From: Trichomonas vaginalis G3
Taxonomy: Eukaryota > Parabasalia > Trichomonadida > Trichomonadidae
Direction: 5' to 3'
Length of the DNA stretch: 64,000 nucleotides
Assembly (NCBI RefSeq): GCF_026262505.1
Contig: NC_067206.1
Coordinates: 7,530,879 to 7,594,878, forward strand
In this document: positions 29,744-39,787 of the stretch, piece by piece
Layout: the number at the start of each line of letters is the position of its first letter
Numbering within the stretch: position 1 is the first letter of the stretch
The notes under the pieces: model-generated
The model's input: the letters and a program-made list of their open reading frames with translations, nothing else
Told to the model about the DNA's origin: nothing
Databases searched by the model: none
Program-made: the position numbers and the translations under genes

Positions 29744-30202
29744 ATGATAGATTTCCAGAAACGGGTAGCATACATCAGATTGGATAAGTTCGATTTAGGT
29801 AATTTTAATGTAGATTATGGAGCCAAGATAGTTGCAAGTGTTGGCACAAGATCGTCGCTTCTTAGAAATGCCAAAGATTTTGATTTCCTTGATAAAAATC
29901 CACAAAAAGTATGGGAACTCAGATACCATAATCCCAATACTACATCATTTATTTTCACATTAGCGAAAAAGCGTATATTCGGTGGAGATATACCAATTGG
30001 CGAAGTTGAACTTAAATTATCAAATTTTGAAACAAATACTGTTGTTAAATGCGATTGCAAACTTAGAAACCCTTCAAATAGAAGACTTAATTCTACAGTT
30101 ACACTTTCTATCCATGTATGCGAAGATGGATCTGCTCCATTTAACGCTCCTGATGCTAACATTGTATCATCATCCTATCTTGTTCGCAAATCTTTCATGT
30201 AA
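29744..30202 (+). CDS. C2-like beta-sandwich protein
   Basis: A 152-residue protein from the ATG at 29744. The order of beta strands (FIFTLAKKRIFGGDIPIG, then EVELKLSNF, then STVTLSIHVCED) with the 'D-x-x-IGEVELxL' turn resembles a C2 domain without the full set of calcium-binding aspartates. There is no signal peptide or membrane span. C2 domains bind membranes or proteins. The last 20 residues are a polar tail (NIVSSSYLVRKSFM). Family confidence is moderate; it could also be a short NT-C2-type module. Confidence 0.5.
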   Translation: MIDFQKRVAYIRLDKFDLGNFNVDYGAKIVASVGTRSSLLRNAKDFDFLDKNPQKVWELRYHNPNTTSFIFTLAKKRIFGGDIPIGEVELKLSNFETNTVVKCDCKLRNPSNRRLNSTVTLSIHVCEDGSAPFNAPDANIVSSSYLVRKSFM

Positions 30203-30737
30203 ATACTATCTATCCTTTTAAATTCTAATTTTTTTGAAACAATAATTATAGAATGTTAATCCAATGAATTAATTTAATATTTTGATTTAAATATTATTAT
30301 ATTCATTGGTTACGTATTAAAATTATATTAATTTTAATTATTTAGAGAAAATTATCATAATGAAAACAATTCATTTGTTATTAACTAGGAATATCACTAA
30401 TATTGGCTTTTGTGTTAATGATATTAGAATGTCGCATAAAATTAACATCAAATATGATTTTGAATTTCAATTAGTTCATTAATATGAGAACAACATAAAA
30501 CCTATCAAATTGATAATAATTTTTGTATATATGCTATTGAAACAAATTCAAACTTAAAAGTATTTAAAAATTTGGATTTTATAAAGAGATAATATGAAGA
30601 CTAAGATTATCAAAATATAAGCAAATCTTTCTATCAGTTAATTTAAAGCTCATAATAATACAGTTTTCTAAAAAAAAAATTAAAAATTATATTTTGCTTT
30701 TTTTTTAGAAAAAGAATAAATTAATATAATATATATA
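30203..30737. other. Convergent spacer
   Basis: A 535-bp, very A/T-rich convergent region; nothing recognised. Confidence 0.45.
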
Positions 30738-32942
30738 TTACAAATAGTAAGCGAACTTCTCGATGTTATCATTAATCTTCTTTCCGCATGTAGCTCTCTT
30801 GCAAGATTTCATAGCCTTTCTAGCGAATTTCAAAGGTGTTGGCATTGTTGCGCTTTCCAGAGAAATAGGGTAAGCTACAGAAAGGTAGTGTATCATTGCA
30901 GCCAGTTGGTCATCAGTCCATATCCTTGGATAGTGGTATGCTACTGTGTACATTGTTGGCCTTGCGTTGTCTTTTCCTGACGAAACACATGAAATGAACA
31001 AAGAACCATTAATGGAGACACATGAACCTGCCATTGCTGGTTGTGGCCTTTCTGTATCAGTCAATAAGACAACACCGTCTTTTCTTGATGCAGAGATAAC
31101 TGTCAATGACTTGCAGACACTTCCTATTTTGTCAACGATCTTTCGTACATCGCGTGGTGATAAAGAAGTGAATGCAACAATTCTTTCCGCATTCAAATTG
31201 TAAAAGAAGTTCCCGAAAAAGGCAGGAACATCGGTTGTCGATTCTGTCTTGCAGAGATATCGAGCAAAAGTGTTGTCGTAGCTTGCTACAGCAGCTACAT
31301 TGGTCTGACTGACCTCGAAACCTGCAAAAACAGTGTTTCTTAACGGTAAAGAAACAGGACTGACGTAAAATGGAACTCCACCAGTCTTGCAGATGATGGA
31401 CAAGCACATGTCGGTGGCGATTTGGTCCATGGATTGTTTATTTGCTACTAAACTCTCGTCTGTAACGAAGGATGATGGAATTCCAAGTGATGAAGTCAAA
31501 AAGATCTTCAATGTTGAATATAACTGGGAATTTCCATCGGGGAGGACACAAATAATAAAAGAAGGAACTCCTGCATGAGCAATGGCCTGAGAAATCGCAG
31601 TTGTAAATGATGGTCCGTCCGAAAACGTAAAATCAGGCGGTAAAATGTTGACGCCGAGCTTGGACATGGTCTTAATGATTTGGTTCTTCAGTTCGATTGA
31701 TACTTTTTCGCTCTTTTTCTCACATATAATTAATGGGGAAGTTGTGATGATTGGAGGAAGAACAATCTGGTTCTTATTGAGTTCGTTCTTCACGGAGCAT
31801 CGATTGTTGATCTGAACATCAACAAATTCCGAATCTTGATTTGATGATCTGAATTTAAGGAATGGAGGTGAAATAACTCTTCCATCGAAGGTAATTTGTG
31901 ATCCTATTGATATTCCAAAGTCTTTAAGTAGCTGAGCGTCTGCAAATTCGTCCAAAAAAAATTTTCCAATTTTATGGATATCAATTGGCTGAATTTGAGC
32001 ATATCTTTGAAGATCTCTCATCAATGATTTGTTGAATTTCTCGTTATCGAGTACTCCTATCTGCATTAATAAAGAAGAAGGAATATAATCAACAGAATTT
32101 TGATTATTACGCTTCACACGTATTTCTGCGAATGGTTGTGACTCATCTATTGTAATGTCGTATTTGAATTTGTAGAATTCTGCAATAGAAACGTCTTTCT
32201 GGTTATAATGAATTAATGGAGGTGAATTCCATATAATTTTGCTAATTTGAACATTTCTCTTATGTCCGTAGTTTGTGGCGAATGTTAGCTTCTTGATAAC
32301 TTCGTCAATTTTGTCTCGATCGTGTTGATTCTTCAAAACATCGGAAAGAGTCGTATTTCTCATAACAACAGGTTGTATATCGATAATAATGGCGATTTTA
32401 CCATCAATTGATTGGATGTGAGTGTTAAAAACGTAATAAAGCTTTAAATGTTGAACAATTTTGTCTGGATGCGATTTCAACCATCCACTTTCATACTGCT
32501 GGTATCCAAGTTTGATTAAAGCGTTTTCTATAACTCTGAAGTATAAAAATTTAAGATCTTGCTCTGAACATTCGCGTGCTTCGCTTAAAACAACATTATA
32601 ACTCGATCCTTCGATAACGCATGGAGTGGCTGATATTGGCTTCTTGGAAATGATCATATCTCTGCCATTAAAGACCATTGAGTTCCAAGAAGGACTATCT
32701 TTGCGATAACCTTCATCAGGACACGTCGAACTATATACAATCTTGCATGCCAATTCTTCATTTCTAACTTCTGGTGAAATTGTAACGTTATATACTTTTA
32801 ATGAAGATTTTATTACGTCTGAAATCAAAATTTCGTAGAAATTCGAGGTGAATTTAGAATCCGTACCTAATGTAAGATTGAATTGATTTTGAAAAGTAGC
32901 ATCGTCAGGTTTTTTTTCGAAGAAACGTGATGATGCTTTCAT
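30738..32942 (-). CDS. Argonaute protein with a degenerate (probably slicer-inactive) PIWI domain
   Basis: 734 residues from the ATG at 32942; the in-frame TTG upstream lies inside the Inr and is not used. The order is Argonaute: N domain; PAZ at about 190-300 (NVQISKIIWNSP, VSIAEFYKFKYD, YIPSSLLMQIG); MID at about 455-520 with FIICVLPDGNSQLYSTLK keeping the Y and K that hold the guide 5' phosphate, and CKTGGVPF; PIWI to the C-terminus (AGFEVSQTN, IVAFTSLSP, MYTVAYHYPRIWTDDQ, MPTPLKFARKA). The DEDH catalytic set is not kept: the first Asp aligns with Glu, the second falls on TSLS instead of RDG, and the HYH histidine is missing. It should bind small RNAs but probably not cut targets. Its role in silencing is inferred. 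Confidence 0.88.
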   Translation of the reverse strand: MKASSRFFEKKPDDATFQNQFNLTLGTDSKFTSNFYEILISDVIKSSLKVYNVTISPEVRNEELACKIVYSSTCPDEGYRKDSPSWNSMVFNGRDMIISKKPISATPCVIEGSSYNVVLSEARECSEQDLKFLYFRVIENALIKLGYQQYESGWLKSHPDKIVQHLKLYYVFNTHIQSIDGKIAIIIDIQPVVMRNTTLSDVLKNQHDRDKIDEVIKKLTFATNYGHKRNVQISKIIWNSPPLIHYNQKDVSIAEFYKFKYDITIDESQPFAEIRVKRNNQNSVDYIPSSLLMQIGVLDNEKFNKSLMRDLQRYAQIQPIDIHKIGKFFLDEFADAQLLKDFGISIGSQITFDGRVISPPFLKFRSSNQDSEFVDVQINNRCSVKNELNKNQIVLPPIITTSPLIICEKKSEKVSIELKNQIIKTMSKLGVNILPPDFTFSDGPSFTTAISQAIAHAGVPSFIICVLPDGNSQLYSTLKIFLTSSLGIPSSFVTDESLVANKQSMDQIATDMCLSIICKTGGVPFYVSPVSLPLRNTVFAGFEVSQTNVAAVASYDNTFARYLCKTESTTDVPAFFGNFFYNLNAERIVAFTSLSPRDVRKIVDKIGSVCKSLTVISASRKDGVVLLTDTERPQPAMAGSCVSINGSLFISCVSSGKDNARPTMYTVAYHYPRIWTDDQLAAMIHYLSVAYPISLESATMPTPLKFARKAMKSCKRATCGKKINDNIEKFAYYL

Positions 32943-32954
32943 AATGAAAAGTGA
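32943..32954 (-). promoter_or_regulatory. Inr promoter abutting the Argonaute ATG
   Basis: On the minus strand TCACTTTTCATT, preceded by TTG, ends directly at the ATG. It is an almost exact match to the trichomonad Initiator (TCA+1YTWYTCATTA) and would give a 5' leader of about 10 bases. Confidence 0.75.
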
Positions 32955-33150
32955 CAATATTTTCCCACGAAAACTTTGTTCATTTTAACTTGTTTTATAT
33001 AAATTTAATTATGCATTATTGAATAAACTTGAAATATGAATAAATTACTGTACATTAGATCATATCATTTGCAATGTATCCCATTATTGATGTTTTATAA
33101 TAACCAATAGATGATCCTTAGATATCTTATTGCTTTGGTTGTTTCAATTT

Positions 33151-33160
33151 TCATTTTTTG
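33151..33160 (+). promoter_or_regulatory. Inr-like promoter abutting ATG
   Basis: TCATTTTTTG ends at the ATG at 33161 and sets the start of the 909-residue protein. Confidence 0.6.
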
Positions 33161-35890
33161 ATGCTGATTGATAATTTGCTCAAATGCCAATTACCAAAAG
33201 CATCAGAAGATGAATATTTGAAGAAGTGTTCTCGTCCTTTATTCCTAATAGAGCAAGGTGTCCCAAATACTGATAGTTCAATCTCTGTTAATGGCACTCC
33301 TTATGAATTAGCAGACAAATTATCAATTATTATCAAGCAAAACTCAACGAGCGAATCAATACGAATTGAAAAAGAGCTTTCTTTCATTTTAAAGTTGCCA
33401 GATGAATTAATTTCTTTTAAAGATTTTAAATTATCAACAATAGAAAAGATTACATTAAATCTGGCTGCTATATTACATGATACTAAGAATGAAGAAAAAA
33501 TTAAAATATTAGAAATCTTAATTCCTTTATATCTTAGGTGCAATTTTACAGATTTAAATTCAGAACCAGTCATGTATTTAATTAATGAACTTAAAAATCA
33601 CGTGAATGCAAAGCAATACTTCGCGGCAATACAAATCCGACTATTAATCGCTCAACTCAAGTTAAATTGCAAAAATAATTATCCGGTTTCAGGAATTATT
33701 CCAGAAATATGCAATTCAATGTATAATATCTCAATATCAAAGAAATGCAAAGTCATTATACCTTTTTTAGCCAAAGATTTCGTACTTTCTATCAAAGAAA
33801 TTTACAATTATTATTTTTCAGGGAAATCCGTTGAAAAAAATTGCGAGCGAGCAGCCTTACTTATGTACATACCATACGCTATCATGATGATGGCCGCCAT
33901 TTATCCTCCAGCGTTATATTTAATAGAATGGAATTCCATTCTCCAAAGATTCTACAAGGATTCGTTTGAAACAGTCGATACCATCCCAATATTCGAATTC
34001 TGTCGTCAATTTCCCGAAAAATGCAAGATTTCCTACTTATGCGCCAATGCAACTGCAATTATGGCCTCAATCTCTATTTTAAGCGAAAAATCAGAGGAAG
34101 GACTACATTTTATTCACAAGTTGGCCACATCCAGCATGTTAGGACAACAATCCGTCGCACTTTCCTTTTTAATAATCTCGAAATACAATTTTTTCCATGA
34201 TTTATTCATTTTTTACAAAGAAGAGTTCGACAGTCATATCGGAATTTATCAGGATATTGTTGCAGACATACTCAATGACAATCTGATGCTTTATATCCAT
34301 AAATTAGAAGCTTCTTACGAATTATCAAAAATATCTTTATTCGATTTTGACGATAAACTCAAACCGATCATCGAAAGCACCATGTATTTCAATACATTTG
34401 ATGATACCTGTAGCTGTTCTATTAGTAATCTCGCCAGATCTCTTGATTCAATAATTCTCAAATTAGATTCAGAGACGTTGATGAAATTACGGGATGAACC
34501 ATCATTTTTCTCCAAGGTACAGTCATATATGGTCAAGGTTATGTCATCCGGACGTTGTTTGATTGAAATACGAGATGCAATTCCTTTTGCTCACCTTTGT
34601 GCATCGTATATGCAGCTGATTGATAAACTTAAGATCGAGAAAATGGCTTGTGTTAAGCTGGTATCAACAGTTTTCGTGATTTCTCTGTTTGATTATTTGA
34701 TATCTTGTTTTAACCCGCTTTCTCAAATACATGATGGGAAAAACCATTTTAATTCATTCAATTCCCTCATGTACTTGGAAATTTTGAGATTTTGTGAGCC
34801 GTTTAAAGCCAAAAAAGATGATTTCTTCTTCCAAACGTTATTTGCAACAGTTGTTGAAGAGCATCCTTCATTTAGATACGCAGCTATAGTAATGCTCCAG
34901 ATAACTCTTTCCTATAATGATACGTCTATCTCCCTCTACGATTGGAAAGATTTTTCTCCATATGAAATCGCTTTGGATTTTATAAAAAGTGACAATCCAA
35001 TCGTTCATAACAAAGCTATTGAATGCCTTACGATATTTATAAGGCATTTGCATGAATCGCTTGTTACACACATGTTCGACAGTATTATTGAGATGTTGGC
35101 CAAAAAATGCGATTATTCAGAAAAAATTTTGGCGGCATTAAGCAAAATGATAACAGAGAACCCCAGGTTGAAGCTACTAATACTACTTGTTGATAAGAAA
35201 GCCGAATTGGCCAGAAATGTCTTGAATTATACGAAAATTGCCTTTAAAGATCCAAAAGATCAGCGACCTTTGTTTGCTGTTGATATTCTTTACGCGCTTT
35301 GCTCATATTCAATCGCCCCTGAGAAGAGGATAGACAAAGATCGAAGAATTAAACGAAATACACTTGATCATCAGACAACTGCAGATATAATTGCAGAATT
35401 CATGAATATATTGGATTCAGATATATCAAATCCACAATTCTACCTTAAAGTAGCACGATCTGTTTGCAAACTTGCAGATAATAAAGGAATTTTGACAGAA
35501 ATCGCTCGACATCCATTGAATGTTACATTTCAGAAACTTAGAACACAAGCACCTACATATCTCAAAGAGATTCTGATTGAATTGTGCTTGATCAAAGATT
35601 TGATTCAATTTAATCAGAAAAATGCATTTCCAAACTTGCTGAATGACATGAATCCGGAAATATTGAGATGTGTCATTGATTCTCCAGATATTCCTAAGTT
35701 GCAGCATGTTTATTTCGAACCAGAACAAAATTTAGACAAATTTTTCAGGTCAGAAAAAATCAACATTTACCAGGAAATTGACCACTTGAGACAGATGAGT
35801 TTGCCGCCTAGAGCTTCACAGTTCTTGGACATCGAAGCAATTTCTGCTGAAACGTTCTATAATTCTTCAATTAACGCGATAAATCAATAA
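33161..35890 (+). CDS. Large all-helical protein of unknown function
   Basis: 909 residues from the ATG at 33161, immediately after an Inr-like element. The whole sequence reads as paired amphipathic helices (ARM/HEAT-like), with no membrane span, zinc motif or enzyme motif that I recognise. Hydrophobic stretches such as ALLMYIPYAIMMMAAIYPPA (about 230-250) are too broken to be convincing spans. A basic segment (KRIDKDRRIKRNTLDH) lies near 720-735. Helical-repeat scaffolds of this size are common in trafficking, nuclear transport and ciliary complexes. It is intact, ends in TAA and diverges from Argonaute with 218 bp between starts. Confidence 0.7.
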   Translation: MLIDNLLKCQLPKASEDEYLKKCSRPLFLIEQGVPNTDSSISVNGTPYELADKLSIIIKQNSTSESIRIEKELSFILKLPDELISFKDFKLSTIEKITLNLAAILHDTKNEEKIKILEILIPLYLRCNFTDLNSEPVMYLINELKNHVNAKQYFAAIQIRLLIAQLKLNCKNNYPVSGIIPEICNSMYNISISKKCKVIIPFLAKDFVLSIKEIYNYYFSGKSVEKNCERAALLMYIPYAIMMMAAIYPPALYLIEWNSILQRFYKDSFETVDTIPIFEFCRQFPEKCKISYLCANATAIMASISILSEKSEEGLHFIHKLATSSMLGQQSVALSFLIISKYNFFHDLFIFYKEEFDSHIGIYQDIVADILNDNLMLYIHKLEASYELSKISLFDFDDKLKPIIESTMYFNTFDDTCSCSISNLARSLDSIILKLDSETLMKLRDEPSFFSKVQSYMVKVMSSGRCLIEIRDAIPFAHLCASYMQLIDKLKIEKMACVKLVSTVFVISLFDYLISCFNPLSQIHDGKNHFNSFNSLMYLEILRFCEPFKAKKDDFFFQTLFATVVEEHPSFRYAAIVMLQITLSYNDTSISLYDWKDFSPYEIALDFIKSDNPIVHNKAIECLTIFIRHLHESLVTHMFDSIIEMLAKKCDYSEKILAALSKMITENPRLKLLILLVDKKAELARNVLNYTKIAFKDPKDQRPLFAVDILYALCSYSIAPEKRIDKDRRIKRNTLDHQTTADIIAEFMNILDSDISNPQFYLKVARSVCKLADNKGILTEIARHPLNVTFQKLRTQAPTYLKEILIELCLIKDLIQFNQKNAFPNLLNDMNPEILRCVIDSPDIPKLQHVYFEPEQNLDKFFRSEKINIYQEIDHLRQMSLPPRASQFLDIEAISAETFYNSSINAINQ

Positions 35891-36129
35891 AATCGCTTCA
35901 TTTTTTTGTTTGATTAAAAAAATAAGTATTCATTATTTGTTTTTAAATTGATGTCAATATAAGTTCAATCCTTTATATGTTCATCTATTTGTGTGCTAAG
36001 TTGCCTTCGTATAAAGATTGAATTATTGGGTTGCAATGATGAAAGAAAAAGACCATTTAAACTCATAATTGAGGAGGGAAAAAATATTGTATTTTATCAA
36101 ACCTATAATAGAAATGTTTATATGAATAT

Positions 36130-36512
36130 GAAGTAAATATTGTAATATCCAAAGAAACTTTCATCTCCACTACAAGTGATTTAGGATGAAAGTATCTTGT
36201 TTTGGATTGTTTCTTCATAAGCATCTACTTGTTATTCGATTTTGGACACATTTGCTTTCACTTGAGAAGTATTAACTTCTCTCATTATGACAATTACTTC
36301 AATCAACAAATTTGGTTGTGGCAACTCAGAGTTTAGTTGTACTTTTAGATGTGCCAAAATGAATTGCACCTGATTCAATGTTATTACTAAATTCGAACTT
36401 GAGAACGTAGTAATTTTCACTGTCTTTAGGAGGAAGTCTTTCATTCTGGCTTATGTATTTTTCGTTTATAGGATATTCTGTATAATATATTTCCCAATCA
36501 TTCGTTGTAAAA
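36130..36512 (-). pseudogene. Decayed copy of a beta-helix surface-protein gene
   Basis: On the minus strand the sequence reads NDWEIYYTEYPINEKY, then SENYYVLKFEFSNNIESGAI, HFGTSKSTTKL, a stop and broken frames. It matches the 50-kb copy (ENYYILECEFSDNIDSGAI, HFDTSKNTTKL) and keeps DNA similarity further on (ACAAGATACTTTCATC, GTGGAGATGAAAGTTTCTT) with a deletion of about 70 bp and several stops. It is therefore a broken paralogue of the frame at 49992-50972. Confidence 0.75.
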
Positions 36513-36548
36513 AAATTTAAATATATAATATTGGATAGAAAACAAACT

Positions 36549-37697
36549 TTATTTTAACAAAACATAAGATTTTGCTTTATACAATGATCCTGTAATTGCT
36601 TCATAAAACTGAATATGAACAATCTTGAGAAATGAAAGAGAAAACAAAATAGTGAACATAATTAGTACAATAGTAGTCAATATATTCTTAATAGTTGTAT
36701 TTACATAGACGTAAATATCTTTATCATTATCTTCTTCATAATTATGTGCTTCTTTTTGAACTTTTTTGACAGTTGGAGATTTTTCTCCTGAATTATAAAA
36801 GAAAGTTTCAACATTACTGTAATCTACATCTATTGGGAATAGACTTTGATAATTAGGATGTATATCTAATGTTTGGCCAAAATATGCAACAAATTGGTGC
36901 CATAATGTTGAAAATGAGTTATTAACAATCCATGGCTCGCATCCATGCTCAAAAAGTATTGCAGATGCATTTAATATGCCTTTTAATGGCTGTGTATGCA
37001 TGTAGTTAGGATGGTTTTTCTTGCAACTAATTACTGTATTAATTGGCAGGATTGTGACTTTATTTTGAAAGTAATTGTTAAATAAAGCTGATTCTTGTGA
37101 TATTTTGAATGGTGTTTTAATATGTTTTTCGATAATTTTCAATAAAATTGATCGATCATAATCATTTGGTCGTATTAATAGGAAATTTGTATCAAAAACT
37201 GGTGATAAATCATTCATTGAATGCAAACTTAGATCAAGAAACAATGCAGGTGGAGAAACGTCAAAATACACTGATAAGTCTGCAATAGGCATTATTGAAG
37301 GTGAAAGATATAGAATTCTTTCATAATTGGTGAGTTCAAATAGTGATATCTTAAAAAATGTCTCGATACTTGATTTTTGATCTTGATCTTTTGAAGAAGG
37401 AGCTGTTTTAGCAACAACTTGGGACCAAGTTTTATGAATTATTTGTAAGTATTCGTTTGGTATTTCGCTTTCGTTTAGAATTAGTATGATTCGTTTTATA
37501 TCTGGAGATAATTCATTAAGTAACCCACCTAATACGACAACACTTTGTAATTTCCCTGAGTCATTTATTTCTGTGCTCTTTAATGTTGTTGCAAAAGCGC
37601 AAGTCGATCGAGTAATTTGAAAATCTTTTCAATCCGATCTTGGACCTTCAAAATCGCACCGTGCATGGCAAACTAAGAATACTAACACTTGTAACAT
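36549..37697 (-). pseudogene. GT8 (glycogenin-like) glycosyltransferase gene with an in-frame TGA at codon 23
   Basis: From ATG 37697: signal peptide MLQVLVFLVCHARCDFEG, then PRSD, TGA (37629-37631), then an uninterrupted frame to 36549, 382 codons in all. The body resembles glycogenin-type GT8 enzymes: AFATTLKSTEIN at the start, NYERILYLSPSI where the family has 'LDADT', MPIADLSVYFDVSP, and FDTNFLLIRPN matching the 'FNTGLFVxxPS' block. A C-terminal membrane span (IKNILTTIVLIMFTILFSLS) lies near 340-365. The DxD is replaced by SPS, so catalysis is doubtful even apart from the stop. No downstream ATG would keep the fold. It is either a young pseudogene or a read-through case. Confidence 0.7.
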
Positions 37698-37894
37698 ATA
37701 TCAATTTCGAATTCTTATAGCCAAAACAACGAAAAAAAGGAAAAAAGAAAAAAATGTAAAGAAAAAAACTTTATTTATAGTTCTACTACAAATGTCAATA
37801 AGTATATCAAATCTAAATTCAAAATATTGGCTCATAAAAATATGATTTATTTCATAAAAATAATTTATAAAATGTAAAGAATACAATTTGTATT

Positions 37895-39145
37895 TTATTC
37901 AGTTTGTTTCTGATAAGAATCTTCAGAAGCAGGAAGAAGAGGTTGAGGATTGATAGAAGTTAACTTTTGGTAGCCAATGAAAAGAGCATAACCAACAAAA
38001 GCAATAAATAATGCTAAGAAAACAAGGAATCCATATGTTCCTGGTCCGGCTGAGAGCTTTGGTGGGTTAATTTCCCAGCAATAACGTGTATCAAATTTAG
38101 AAATCGGATAAAGCTTTGGATCCTTATCAATCTTAATATTCTTTGTAACAACAACTTGGTTGCTATAGTTAGCAGCTGAAAAATCTGAATCAAAGACACA
38201 ATCGTTAAGATCTGCTTCGAGTTTATCGTTTGTATGGAAAAGCCATGGAGAGTTTCCTTCAAATACGAAACTCCTTAATGTAATCTTCGTTGTGTAGTAA
38301 ATTAAACCATAATCTGAGGAATAAATTTTATTGTTAACGAGGTTGACAAAACTGAGGTCATCATTGTGTCTGGCATCCTCAAGACCGATGAGAATGTTAC
38401 CTGTATTGTTTGTAAGTGATGCATCTGTGAAAATTAAAGATTTTGAGTCATCTGTGTTAAGACCTGAGTAAAGATCACCGACAACGTTGTTTGTGAAGTT
38501 AACCTGCTTTACTGTTTGATATCCTCTCCATAAGAATAAAGGAGAATTATGAGATTCTTCAATTTCATGAGAATTTGGACATTCGTTGATGTTGCTGCCT
38601 TGGAATGTCAAGTATCCATCATTCATTGTAGAAGCGTAGATCGCCTGACCATTGTACTCGCAGAAACAGTTCATGAAGCATGTTTCTTTGCAATGGAAGT
38701 TCTGGCCTTCGAAGTAAACAGCACCACCGTTGCCCTGTGGTGATCTGCAGTTTCTGAATGAGACTTTATTCAATGATAAGTCGATATTATCGTGTGAAGC
38801 GTAAATAGCGGCTCCGTTGTTTTCGGCTTCGTTAATATCATGGAAAAGGCATGATACAAACTCGATTGAATTAGATGCATTTGTTGTAATTGACATACGA
38901 GTTGTATATTGATTTCCAGAATATTGAATTGCGTCAAAACGAACAACAGATTGCATGAAATTTGTGAATTTGGAGTTTGCGAATGATGCAGAACCTTTGA
39001 AATTGTTGAAGCGAGCAAATGAATGAGAAAACATTGAAAGCCTTGCATTTTGAAGTTTGAAATTCCTCATCTGTGTACTGGCACTGAGGGAAATAGGAGA
39101 TGATAAAGATTTAGTGCGTGCGAGGGATAAGATTGTAAAATTCAT
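37895..39145 (-). CDS. Pmp-like beta-helix membrane protein
   Basis: 416 residues from the ATG at 39145 (MNFTILSLARTKSLSSP); a GTG-led extension to 39178 is less likely. Beta-helix coils with Pmp hallmarks are clear: NGAAIYAS, FRNC, GNGGAVYFEG near 135-145, CFMNC, FTNNVVG and LTNNTGN. One C-terminal span (YGFLVFLALFIAFVGYALFI, about 372-392) and a short tail (NPQPLLPASEDSYQKQTE) follow. Unlike the 4.2-kb protein it has no T/S/Y-rich stalk. It probably sits on the surface or in an endosomal compartment; the classical signal peptide is weak. Confidence 0.78.
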   Translation of the reverse strand: MNFTILSLARTKSLSSPISLSASTQMRNFKLQNARLSMFSHSFARFNNFKGSASFANSKFTNFMQSVVRFDAIQYSGNQYTTRMSITTNASNSIEFVSCLFHDINEAENNGAAIYASHDNIDLSLNKVSFRNCRSPQGNGGAVYFEGQNFHCKETCFMNCFCEYNGQAIYASTMNDGYLTFQGSNINECPNSHEIEESHNSPLFLWRGYQTVKQVNFTNNVVGDLYSGLNTDDSKSLIFTDASLTNNTGNILIGLEDARHNDDLSFVNLVNNKIYSSDYGLIYYTTKITLRSFVFEGNSPWLFHTNDKLEADLNDCVFDSDFSAANYSNQVVVTKNIKIDKDPKLYPISKFDTRYCWEINPPKLSAGPGTYGFLVFLALFIAFVGYALFIGYQKLTSINPQPLLPASEDSYQKQTE

Positions 39146-39787
39146 TGTAATAAGTGGTCTCTGAAATTTCTTAATCACTTTTATTATCGTTTTTGAACTT
39201 CGTTGTAATCATCACCAAACTAATATTTGCAAAAATTTCTGTAATTATTTTCTTAATGGATAAATCGCATCGATCAGTTTTCTGAATCAATGCGTAAAAA
39301 AATTTATGTATAAACTTAAGATATATTATATCTAAATAAGATGCTTACTCCTTTTCTTTCTTTTTTATTGAAATATTTCAGTAAAATGAGGAAATTTTTA
39401 AAAAATCACTCGAGATTTGTTCTTAAACATTAGTGGTTAAAATCTATAGCATTTTTGCAGATGTTGTGAAATATTCTTATGCTCTTATTTTTGACTTTTG
39501 ATTTTCGAAAAAAATAAAACTCGAACTGGATGATATAAAGGAAGAAATGCATTGTGTGTGGCTTATGTGTATCATATGAAAGATTTAAAAACAAACACGA
39601 CTATAAATTAAAATCTTCAATATTTCCTTCCAAAAAATTAGATCAAATGGATAGAATAAATGCATTAATCTTGCCAAATGCTATTTAAATCCCAATTTTC
39701 CTCATACATTCCGATTATTTTGAAGAATTTACTACCCAGCTTTTTATAGAGATTTTTCAATTTCGAAATAAATAGTCGGATTAATAG
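39146..39787. other. Divergent spacer
   Basis: A 642-bp A/T-rich region between divergent starts. TCAATTTCG near 39757 is a possible Inr about 25-30 bases before the ATG at 39788. Nothing else recognised. Confidence 0.4.

Noticed and set aside
24436-37631. TGA might be reassigned to an amino acid, given in-frame TGAs in the kinase and GT8 genes.
   Set aside because: Intact genes here end in TGA (4174, 10294, 11419), the long genes have no internal TGA, and a TAG also breaks the SLC12 gene. Mutation is simpler.
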